Shown here: one piece after another, positions 42,513-50,653 of the stretch
Layout of the letters: each line of letters starts with the position of its first letter
Position numbering within the stretch: position 1 is the stretch's first letter
Assembly: GCF_017995515.1 (NCBI RefSeq)
Contig: NZ_JAGOIT010000001.1
Coordinates: 29,221-93,220 of the forward strand
Origin: Propionivibrio sp.
GTDB lineage: Bacteria > Pseudomonadota > Gammaproteobacteria > Burkholderiales > Rhodocyclaceae
Direction: 5' to 3'
Length of the DNA: 64,000 nucleotides
Program-made: the position numbers and the translations under genes
The notes under the pieces: generated by a model
The model's input: the letters and a program-made list of their open reading frames with translations, nothing else
What the model was told of the DNA's origin: nothing
Database searches by the model: none

Positions 42513-44939
42513 ATGAAGGGGGAGGCAATGCGAGATGGTGTGATCACCGAAGCGGATACCTGCCGCGAATTCGTCACCCCCCGATTGGTGGAGGCAGGCT
42601 GGGGAGCGGCCCCGCACTCCATTGGCGAGCAGCGCAGCTTCACCAATGGCCGCATCATCGTGGCTGGTGGCAAGGTTCGCCGTGGCAAACAGAAGCGCGC
42701 CGACTACCTGTTGTACTACCGTCGGGACTATCCCCTTGCCGTGGTCGAAGCCAAGGAAATCGGCCTGCCTGCTGAAACCGGCGTACAGCAGGCACGCGAG
42801 TACGCGGAGATTCTCGGCCTCAAGTTTGCGTACGCCACCAACGGCCACCGCATCATCGAAATCGACTACATCACCGGCGCCGAGCGCGAGGTGGATCGCT
42901 ACGCCTCGCCGGATGAGTTGTTTGCCCGGCTGACGGGAAGCGCGCAGTTGCCCAAGGATTCATCGCCCCATCTGCTGGAGCCATTCAACCTCGTTTCAGG
43001 CAAGGTGCCGCGCTATTACCAGCAGATCGCGATCAATCGGGTCATCGAATCGATCCTGCTGGGTCAAAAACGCATCCTTGCCACATTGGCCACTGGCACC
43101 GGCAAGACCTGCGTGGCTTTCCAGATCTGCTGGAAGTTGTGGAACAGCCGCTGGAACCGAACCGGCGAACACCGCCGTCCCAAGATCCTTTTCCTGGCCG
43201 ACCGCAACATCCTGGTCGATGACCCGATGGCGAAGATGTTCGCGCCCTTTGGCGATGCCAGGCACAAGATTGCCGGCGGCGACACCAGTCAGAGCCGGGA
43301 TATGTACTTCGGCATCTATCAGGCACTGACCACCGCCAGTTCAGATGTCTTTCGCCAGTACCGGCCCGATTTTTTTGATCTCATCATCATTGACGAATGC
43401 CATCGCGGCTCCAGCCGGGACGAAAGCGCATGGCGTGCGGTGCTGGATTATTTCGAACCTGCCGTGCAGTTCGGCATGACCGCCACGCCGCTGCGCGAGG
43501 AATCCCGCGACAGCTATGAATACTTCGGCAACCCGGTCTACACCTATAGCCTGCGCCAAGGTATCGAGGACGGCTTCCTGGCACCGTATCGCGTGCACCG
43601 CGTCATCACCACAGTCGATGCCGCAGGCTGGCGACCCAGCAAGGATGAGCTGGATCGTTATGGGCGTGAAGTACCTGATGACGAATACCAGACCAAGGAC
43701 TTCGAACGTGTCGTTGCCCTGCGCTCGCGCACACGGGCGATGGCCCGCCACCTGACCGATCTGCTCAAAGGTACCGACCGCTTTGCCAAGACACTGGTGT
43801 TCTGTGTGGATCAGGAACACGCCGCCGAAATGCGACAGGAACTGATCAACCTGAACAGCGATCTGGTCAAGCAGTACCCCGACTACGTCTGCCGCGTCAC
43901 CGCCGATGAGGGGGCCATTGGCCTTACCCATCTGTCGCACTTCCAGGACGTGGACAAGCCCACGCCGGTCATCCTCACTACATCTCAATTGCTGACGACC
44001 GGCGTCGATGCCGAAATGGTCAAAAACGTGGTCCTGGCACGTGTGGTGGGCTCGCGGTCCGAGTTCAAGCAGATCGTCGGTCGTGGCACGCGGCTGAAGG
44101 TGGATTACGGCAAAGAGTATTTCAACATCATCGACTTCACCGGTACGGCCACGCAGCACTTTGCCGACCCGAATTTCGACGGTGATCCTGCTCGCATCGA
44201 AGAAGTAACGATCGACGAATCGGGTGAGGTCGTCGACACCACCGCAGACGAAGTGCCGGGCGTGGCTGAGCCTGAAGCGGAATACGTGGTCGAAACGGAA
44301 CAGGGCGATGATGCAGGTGGCAACGGCGAAATCATCACGGAGCCACCGGCGGAGCCGCGCAAGTTCTACATCGACGGCGGCGAAGTCGAAGTCATCGGCC
44401 ACTTGGTCTATGACCTCGACACCGACGGCAAAAAACTGCAGGTGGTCAAGTACACCGACTATTCCGGCCGCGCCGTGCGCACGCTTTATCCCACGCGCGA
44501 GGTACTGCAATCGGCCTGGGCCAACCCCGATACCCGCTCTGAAGTGCTGCGCGAGCTGACCGAGCGCGGCATCAGTTTTGAGGAACTGGCAGCCAGCAGC
44601 GAACAGCCCGATGCCGATCCGTTCGATCTGTTGTGCCATCTGGCCTGGAATGCGCCGCTACTCACGCGCCGCCAGCGTGCGGAAGCTGCCAAACGTCAGG
44701 CCCAAGACCTGTTCGCCCAACATGGCCGATACAGTGAAGTCGCCCGTGAAATTCTGTCGCTGCTGCTCGACCGCTATGTCGAGCGCGGCATCCTGCAATT
44801 CAATGCGCTGTCCGAGCTGATGAAGGTGCAACCCTTCGACCGCTACGGCAGTCCTTCCGAAATCGCCACCCGTCACTTCGGCGGCGTGCGCGGAATGAAG
44901 GACGCTGTATCCCGGCTGCAGACCGCGCTCTACCAATAA
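42513..44939 (+). CDS. hsdR: Type I restriction enzyme R subunit
   Basis: ATP-dependent translocase/endonuclease, 808 aa, EcoEI-like. The N-terminal PD-(D/E)xK nuclease core is RADYLL...AVVEAKE (about residues 62-82). Helicase motifs are LATGTGKT (192-199), LADRN, IIDECHRGS (motif II, 292-300) and GMTATPLREESRDSYEYFG (III). VVGSRSEFKQIVGRGTRLK is motif VI. A second ATG at 42528 (MRDGVITEADTCREF) directly follows GGGGGAGG and could be the real start. It appears intact. The hsdM ATG is 15 bp downstream. Confidence 0.94.
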   Translation: MKGEAMRDGVITEADTCREFVTPRLVEAGWGAAPHSIGEQRSFTNGRIIVAGGKVRRGKQKRADYLLYYRRDYPLAVVEAKEIGLPAETGVQQAREYAEILGLKFAYATNGHRIIEIDYITGAEREVDRYASPDELFARLTGSAQLPKDSSPHLLEPFNLVSGKVPRYYQQIAINRVIESILLGQKRILATLATGTGKTCVAFQICWKLWNSRWNRTGEHRRPKILFLADRNILVDDPMAKMFAPFGDARHKIAGGDTSQSRDMYFGIYQALTTASSDVFRQYRPDFFDLIIIDECHRGSSRDESAWRAVLDYFEPAVQFGMTATPLREESRDSYEYFGNPVYTYSLRQGIEDGFLAPYRVHRVITTVDAAGWRPSKDELDRYGREVPDDEYQTKDFERVVALRSRTRAMARHLTDLLKGTDRFAKTLVFCVDQEHAAEMRQELINLNSDLVKQYPDYVCRVTADEGAIGLTHLSHFQDVDKPTPVILTTSQLLTTGVDAEMVKNVVLARVVGSRSEFKQIVGRGTRLKVDYGKEYFNIIDFTGTATQHFADPNFDGDPARIEEVTIDESGEVVDTTADEVPGVAEPEAEYVVETEQGDDAGGNGEIITEPPAEPRKFYIDGGEVEVIGHLVYDLDTDGKKLQVVKYTDYSGRAVRTLYPTREVLQSAWANPDTRSEVLRELTERGISFEELAASSEQPDADPFDLLCHLAWNAPLLTRRQRAEAAKRQAQDLFAQHGRYSEVAREILSLLLDRYVERGILQFNALSELMKVQPFDRYGSPSEIATRHFGGVRGMKDAVSRLQTALYQ

Positions 44940-44954
44940 CGAGAAACGCATCCC

Positions 44955-46808
44955 ATGGCCAAATCTGCAACGAAGGCAACGTCAGCCGGCGAAAAAAAGT
45001 CCCGCGCGCCGCGCAAAGCGAAAACGCCGCTCACCACGCGTGAAAACCTGTCTGCGCTGATCGGCACTGCCCGCAAGATCCTCCGCAAGGACAAGGGCCT
45101 CAACGGTGACGTGGACCGCCTGCCGCTACTTACCTGGGTGATGTTCCTCAAGTTCCTCGACGACCTCGAAATTGTGCACGAGGAAGAATCCGAGCTCGAC
45201 GGCAAACGCTATCAGCCCATCATCGAGTCTCCCTATCGCTGGCGCGACTGGGCCGCTCGCGAAGATGGCATCACCGGTGATGAACTGCTGGCTTTCATCA
45301 GCCAGGAATTCACCGTGCGTGCCGATGGCAGCACCGGCAAAGGCCTGTTCGCCTATCTGCGCAGCTTGGCAGGCGAAGGCGAAAAAGGCAGCCAGCGCGA
45401 AGTCATCGCCAACGTGTTCAAGGGCGTGCAGAACCGCATGGTCAGTGGCTACCTGCTGCGCGACATCATCAACAAGATCAACGGCATCCACTTCTCGGCC
45501 AGCGAAGAAATCCACACGCTCTCGCACCTGTACGAATCGATGCTGCGCGAAATGCGCGATGCAGCGGGTGACGCAGGCGAGTTCTACACCCCGCGCCCGG
45601 TCGTGCGCTTCATGGTGCAGGTCAGCGATCCGCGTTTGGGAGAAACGGTGCTGGATCCTGCCTGTGGCACGGGCGGTTTTCTGGTTGAGGCCTACGATCA
45701 CATCGCACCGCAGGTGAGCGCTCCAGATCAACGGCGCAGCCTGCAACGCGACACGCTTTACGGACAGGAAGCCAAGCCGCTGCCCTACATGCTGGCGCAG
45801 ATGAACCTGTTGCTGCACGGGCTGGAAGCACCGCAAATTGCTTATGGCAATACGCTGGAACGGCGGATCAACGAAATCGGCCACAGCGAGCGCGTGGACG
45901 TCATCCTCACCAACCCACCGTTTGGCGGTGAAGAAGAAGTCGGCATCAAGGCCAACTTCCCACCCAATATGCAGACGGCGGAAACGGCGCTGCTGTTCCT
46001 GCAATACATCATGCGCAAGCTGCGCGTGGCCGGTGCGCCGGTGCCCTCACATCCCACACATCGCAAGCCCGCCACACGCGGTGGCCGTGCTGCGGTGGTC
46101 GTGCCCAACGGCACCTTGTTTGGTGATGGCATCAGCGCCGTCGTCAAGGAGGAGATGCTCAAGGAGTTCAAGCTCCACACCATCGTGCGCCTGCCCCAAG
46201 GCGTGTTCGCTCCGTACACCGATATCCCGGCCAACCTGCTGTTTTTCGAGCGTGGTGGCCCCACCGACACCCTCTGGTATTACGAACTGCCGCTGCCTGA
46301 AGGTCGCAAGAAGTACAGCAAGACCGCGCCACTGCAGTTCGAGGAATTCGCCCCGGCCCTGGCGTGGTGGAACGCCCGCGAGGAAGGCCCGCAGGCGTGG
46401 AAAGTGGACTTTGCCGCCAAGCGCGAAGCCGCTGTCGCAGCCGCCACGCCACACTGGCAGCGGGCGGAAAGCGAACGCAACGCTGCCATCGCTCTGGGCA
46501 AACCCATTCGAGAGTTGGAGCAAGCCATCCAGGCCGCAGCCAACGGACAGAAGGCTGAGCTGCAAGACCGCTTGAAGGCGCTCAAGAACAAGCAATCCGC
46601 CTTTGATCAGAACGCCAAGTCTGCCCAGTCCGAGGGGGATGCCCTGTACTGGCCGATTTACAACCTCGACCTCAAGAATCCCCATGCCAAGGCTGGGCTG
46701 GAACATGCAGATCCGAAGGACCTGATTGCTTCCATGCGCAGCCACGAGGCTGAGGTGATGCGTCTCTTGGGGGAGATCGAGGCGCTGGTTGCTGAGGTGC
46801 AGGCATGA
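44955..46808 (+). CDS. hsdM: Type I restriction-modification N6-adenine methyltransferase subunit
   Basis: 617 aa. Basic Lys-rich N-terminus, HsdM_N helical domain (about 28-170), then the SAM-binding motif LDPACGTGGFLVEAYDH (233-249) and catalytic motif IV LTNPPFGGEEEVG (318-330, NPPF). A long C-terminal helical part (LEQAIQAAANGQKAELQDRL) likely contacts HsdS. Appears intact. Its TGA overlaps the next ATG (ATGA at 46805-46808), so translation is coupled. Confidence 0.95.
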   Translation: MAKSATKATSAGEKKSRAPRKAKTPLTTRENLSALIGTARKILRKDKGLNGDVDRLPLLTWVMFLKFLDDLEIVHEEESELDGKRYQPIIESPYRWRDWAAREDGITGDELLAFISQEFTVRADGSTGKGLFAYLRSLAGEGEKGSQREVIANVFKGVQNRMVSGYLLRDIINKINGIHFSASEEIHTLSHLYESMLREMRDAAGDAGEFYTPRPVVRFMVQVSDPRLGETVLDPACGTGGFLVEAYDHIAPQVSAPDQRRSLQRDTLYGQEAKPLPYMLAQMNLLLHGLEAPQIAYGNTLERRINEIGHSERVDVILTNPPFGGEEEVGIKANFPPNMQTAETALLFLQYIMRKLRVAGAPVPSHPTHRKPATRGGRAAVVVPNGTLFGDGISAVVKEEMLKEFKLHTIVRLPQGVFAPYTDIPANLLFFERGGPTDTLWYYELPLPEGRKKYSKTAPLQFEEFAPALAWWNAREEGPQAWKVDFAAKREAAVAAATPHWQRAESERNAAIALGKPIRELEQAIQAAANGQKAELQDRLKALKNKQSAFDQNAKSAQSEGDALYWPIYNLDLKNPHAKAGLEHADPKDLIASMRSHEAEVMRLLGEIEALVAEVQA

Positions 46809-47968
46809 CCGACCGCACCACACCTACCGTGCCGGACCAAGCCGGCTACACGGCCGTTCACACCGACATCGTCACTCTGCTGGAATCGGCCCGCAGCGCT
46901 GCCGCGCGCAGCGTCAATGCGCTGATGACCGCCAGCTATTGGGAAATTGGTCGTCGCATTGTCGAGTTTGAACAGGGCGGGCAGGAACGAGCCAAGTATG
47001 GGAAAGCCCTGTTGAAGCGTTTGTCCGTTGACCTTTCGGCCCGCTTCGGTCGCGGTTTTGGAGTGGATTCTCTCGAATCCATGCGGCTGTTCTACAAGAC
47101 CTACCCTCCCGAGAGAATTTCCGAATCACTGATTCGGAAATTGCCGCCGGGGCTGCAAGCTGCGAAATCCGAACCAGTGGTTCGGAATTTCGATCTGAAC
47201 CAATTGGCTCAAGCATTCCCCCTTTCCTGGACTCACTACATTCATTTGATGCGTCGCCCCCGCTCCGCCGAAGAACGGGATTTCTACGAAGCCGAAGCCC
47301 TGCGCGGCGGCTGGAGCGTGCGCCAGCTCGACCGCCAAATAGGCAGCCAGTTCTACACCCGGGCCCTGCTGTCGAAAAACAAAAGCACCATGCTGGAAAA
47401 GGGCAGCCACCCTCTACCCGGCGATGCGCTCACCCCGGATGAAGCCATCAAGGACCCGTATGTCCTTGAATTTTTGAATCTCAAGGACGAATACTCCGAG
47501 TCCGACCTTGAGGGCGCACTGATCCACCGTTTGGAAGATTTCCTGCTGGAGCTGGGCAGCGAATTCACCTTTGTCGGCCGCCAGCGACGGCTGCGCATCG
47601 ACGAAAGCTGGTTTCGTGTGGACCTGCTGTTCTTCCACCGCCGCCTGCGCTGCCTGGTCATCATCGATCTGAAACTGGGCGAACTCAGCCACGCCGATGT
47701 CGGTCAGATGCACATGTACTGCAACTATGCCCGCGAGCACTGGACGCTGCCTGATGAAAACCCGCCTGTGGGTCTGATCCTGTGCGCCCGTTCCAAGTCA
47801 GCGCTGGCGCGCTACGCATTGGACGGCCTGCCCAACAAGATCATGGCTGCCGAATACCAGACCGTACTACCCGATGTGAAGCTGCTGGAAGCCGAGCTGG
47901 AGAAAACGCAGCGCGAACTGGAAGCGCGACGGATTGCGCGTGGTGGCGATACGGAGGCCGACGAATGA
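46805..47968 (+). CDS. DUF1016/YhcG-type PDDEXK nuclease-like protein
   Basis: 387 aa, inserted between hsdM and hsdS with 4-bp overlaps on both sides. The N-terminal DUF1016_N has SVNALMTASYWEIGRRIVEF (about 38-57) and YGKALLKRLSVDLSARFGRG. The C-terminal nuclease domain (about 210-370) has LLELGSEFTFVGRQRRLRID, FRVDLLFFHRRLRCLVIIDL, KLGELSHADVGQMHMYCNYA, with D...DLK as the PD-(D/E)xK-like core. Homologues often travel with type I systems; the exact role is unproven, and a DNA-end nuclease or accessory defence factor is likely. Confidence 0.9.
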   Translation: MTDRTTPTVPDQAGYTAVHTDIVTLLESARSAAARSVNALMTASYWEIGRRIVEFEQGGQERAKYGKALLKRLSVDLSARFGRGFGVDSLESMRLFYKTYPPERISESLIRKLPPGLQAAKSEPVVRNFDLNQLAQAFPLSWTHYIHLMRRPRSAEERDFYEAEALRGGWSVRQLDRQIGSQFYTRALLSKNKSTMLEKGSHPLPGDALTPDEAIKDPYVLEFLNLKDEYSESDLEGALIHRLEDFLLELGSEFTFVGRQRRLRIDESWFRVDLLFFHRRLRCLVIIDLKLGELSHADVGQMHMYCNYAREHWTLPDENPPVGLILCARSKSALARYALDGLPNKIMAAEYQTVLPDVKLLEAELEKTQRELEARRIARGGDTEADE

Positions 47969-49083
47969 AGGCGTGGCCTAAAGCCGCCTTGGGCGACCTG
48001 TTTTATGTCGAAAAGGGAAAAATCGGAATCATGGCGGCGACGCCAGGTGAATTTCCTTTAGTCACCACAGGCGAAGTTTTCGCCTCGCACTTCGAGCCGC
48101 ACTTCTCGGGAGATGCTGTCTGCATTCCTTTGATATCCGCAACGGGTCATGGTCACGCGAGCCTCAAACGCTTGCATCACATCAAAGGTGATTTTGCTGT
48201 TGGCTCAATCCTCTGTGCGTGCATCAATCGTGCGCCGGAACGCGTAATGGCACGTTATGCCTACTTCTACCTGAGCGCCTGCATGGAAACCTTGCTGATC
48301 CCGCTGATGCAAGGTACTGCCAACATGTCCATGAAAGTGGCCGACATTGTTGGCGTTGAAATTCCCCTTCCGCCGCTCGCCGAACAACAAGCCCTCGTCG
48401 CCCGCCTCGACGCGCTGACTGAGAAAACCCGGCAGCTCGAAGCCCATCTGGATGCCGTCGAGCGCGACGCCGAACACCTGCTGGCCCTGCATTCCCGCGA
48501 TGTCATTGCCGGTGCGCCGCTGCGGCCGATGGCTGAAGTGGCGCCGCTGGTACGCCGGGAGCAGTCCATCGACCTCAACGGCAGCTATCCGGAACTTGGC
48601 ATCCGTTCCTTCGGCAAAGGCACCTTCCACAAGCCGCCGCTGTCTGGCGGCGACGTTGGCACAAAGCGCCTGTACCGCATCGAACCCGGCGACCTGCTGT
48701 TTTCGAACGTCTTTGCGTGGGAAGGCGCAATTGCCATTGCCCAGCCCGAGGACGCGGGTCGCTTCGGCTCTCATCGCTTCATCACCTGTCAGGCCAACCC
48801 AGAACTGACGACCGCCGAGTTTCTGCGCTACCAATTCTTGACTGACGACGGGATGCTGAAGATTGGCGAAGCGTCACCCGGCGGGGCTGGCCGCAACCGC
48901 ACGCTCGGGCTGGAAAAGCTGATGGCCATCGAAGTACCCATGCCACCGCTGGTCGTGCAGCAAACCTTCGACCGCCTGCAAGCCGAAGTTGCCGCCCTCA
49001 AGGCCAAACACACCGCCATCCGCGAAGCCAACGCTGCGCTGCTGCCCGCGACGCTGGAACGGGTGTTTGTCGGAGAGAGTTAA
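47965..49083 (+). CDS. hsdS: Type I restriction-modification specificity subunit
   Basis: Target-recognition subunit, 372 aa, starting at the ATG that overlaps the DUF1016 stop; the longer frame upstream is shadow. TRD1 about residues 1-130; first conserved coiled coil PLPPLAEQQALVARLDALTE (about 133-175); TRD2 about 185-320; second conserved region PMPPLVVQQTFDRLQAEVAA and LLPATLERVFVGES. Two complete TRDs predict a bipartite DNA target. Appears intact, so the R-M system could be active. Confidence 0.92.
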   Translation: MKAWPKAALGDLFYVEKGKIGIMAATPGEFPLVTTGEVFASHFEPHFSGDAVCIPLISATGHGHASLKRLHHIKGDFAVGSILCACINRAPERVMARYAYFYLSACMETLLIPLMQGTANMSMKVADIVGVEIPLPPLAEQQALVARLDALTEKTRQLEAHLDAVERDAEHLLALHSRDVIAGAPLRPMAEVAPLVRREQSIDLNGSYPELGIRSFGKGTFHKPPLSGGDVGTKRLYRIEPGDLLFSNVFAWEGAIAIAQPEDAGRFGSHRFITCQANPELTTAEFLRYQFLTDDGMLKIGEASPGGAGRNRTLGLEKLMAIEVPMPPLVVQQTFDRLQAEVAALKAKHTAIREANAALLPATLERVFVGES

Positions 49084-49085
49084 GT

Positions 49086-50400
49086 GCAGTTCGTCACCCA
49101 CGGCCCCGGACATCCCGGATGCGCTCCTGCAGGCGCATGAGGAAGGCCGCGTGGTGTTGTTCTGTGGGGCAGGCATTTCCTATCCCGCCGGCTTGCCCGA
49201 TTTCAAGGGGCTGGTGGAACAGATCTATCGGCTGAACGGAACGGCGCGTTCGGACATCGAGCGCGAGGCATTCGAACGCGGGCAGTTCGACGCCACGCTC
49301 GATCTGCTGGATCGACGCCTGCCGGGCCAACGTCTGGCCGTCCGTCGTGCGCTGGCGCAGGCGCTGAAGCCGAAGCTCCGCCGCAAGGGTGCTGTCGATA
49401 CACAGGCCGCGCTGTTGCGTCTGGCGCGCAGCCGTGAGGGTGCGCTACGGCTGGTCACCACCAACTTCGACCGCATCTTCCATGTAGCGGCCAAACGCAC
49501 TGGTCAAACATTCCAAGCCCAAGCAGCCCCAATGCTGCCGATTCCAAAGAACAGCCGTTGGAACGGGCTGGTCTACCTGCACGGCTTGCTGCCCGAAAAA
49601 CTGGACGACACTGCCCTGAACCGTCTGGTGGTGACCAGCGGTGATTTTGGCTTGGCGTATCTGCGACCATTCCGCGCTGCACCAGACCCTGCACACTTGG
49701 GCAGAAACCTACCGTGACGGGCGTGCAGGGCAAAGAAGCCATCGTTGTCAAACACGCCCTGACGCGCCCGCAGGAGAGCGCGCAGCAGGACGATTTCGTC
49801 GGGCGGATGCTTTGGGCCTTGTCGGACGAATCCGGCTTACCGGCAAAGCGCTTCGCCGATTTCAATCCAGCCCCTTCACTGGACTGGCTGCTGGAGCCCT
49901 TCGCGCATGAACATTTTGGGCACGGCGATCTGTCTCGCTTTGGCGTGCAGCCCCGTGACGAAGTGGACACCAAGCTGAGCTTCAGCCTGATTCGACGGCC
50001 TGCACCCTATGACCGTGCATCGCCGATGCTGCTTCTCGCAGCATCCGCAATGGCGTCGAAACCTACGACCCCGTTGGCTCTGCAATCAACCACCCCATTG
50101 GGCATATCACGCAAGCGCTGATCAATCTTTGTTTCAAGCAGAACCCGAATGACAACGATCTGCTTCCTGCTGACTTGAAGCCCATTTTCACCACACTGTG
50201 CGACGCGCAGATAGATCGATTCCGCCACGGCCGGGTGTTGATGGGTTCTCGGTTGATCGCATTTTTCCGCGTGGATCGCTCTTGGACCGAACAGAACCTG
50301 CTGCCGCTGTTCAGCTGGAGCAATCCCGTTGAAGCCAAGGCCGTGTGGGAAGGCTTCCCGAAGACGTGGAATGTGATGTTGTGTGCAGCTCCCCGCAGCA
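49086..50400 (+). pseudogene. Decayed SIR2-family (SIR2/DUF4020-like) defence gene
   Basis: The first frame begins near CSSSPTAPDIPDALLQAHEE without a good start codon. It has the SIR2 NAD-binding loop VVLFCGAGISYPAGLPDFKG and LVTTNFDRIFHVAAKR, then runs out after VVTSGDFGLAYL at about 49662. A second frame supplies DHSALHQTLHTWAETYRDG (near 49667-49720). A third gives GKEAIVVKHALTRPQESAQQ through DEVDTKLSFSLIRRPAPYDR (49726-50020). A fourth gives TYDPVGSAINHPIGHITQAL through FRHGRVLMGSRLIAFFRVDR and NPVEAKAVWEGF (50063-50362). This order matches long SIR2 proteins found beside type I systems, so internal deletions and frameshifts have destroyed it. Confidence 0.82.
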
Positions 50401-50462
50401 ACCCGCACCAGTGCTCATAAGCTCGGGAGGCCGGTCAGCACATGATCAACCATCCGCCTGAA

Positions 50463-50549
50463 ACAGAGTGGTTTGACACAACGCTCGACGAAGTCGAAAG
50501 CGTCATCAAGTTCGTTCAGCCCGCACGCAGACCATTCTCTGTCCGTAGT
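50463..50549 (+). pseudogene. Remnant of GIY-YIG gene 3' end
   Basis: Encodes TEWFDTTLDEVESVIKFVQPA, matching the last ~25 residues of the gene at 40029-40718 (TEWFDTTLEEVESVIKFIQPA). A 1-nt deletion (CGCAGCGCAG to CGCACGCAG) then shifts the frame. The upstream part of the gene is absent; SIR2-remnant sequence adjoins. Confidence 0.88.
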
Positions 50550-50578
50550 CGGGCAGGCGATTCCGCAACACCCCGATA

Positions 50579-50610
50579 CAACAAAGCCCCGGAATTCGGG
50601 GCTTTGTCTT
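50579..50610. terminator. Bidirectional terminator (right copy)
   Basis: ACAAAGCCCCG / CGGGGCTTTGT stem with GAATT loop region. It serves the PPi-phosphofructokinase gene, reading leftward, and is the copy of the one at 40750-40780. Confidence 0.85.
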
Positions 50611-50653
50611 GTCTGCTACCAGGCCATCCGGAGATGGCCCTTGGTGACGCTTC

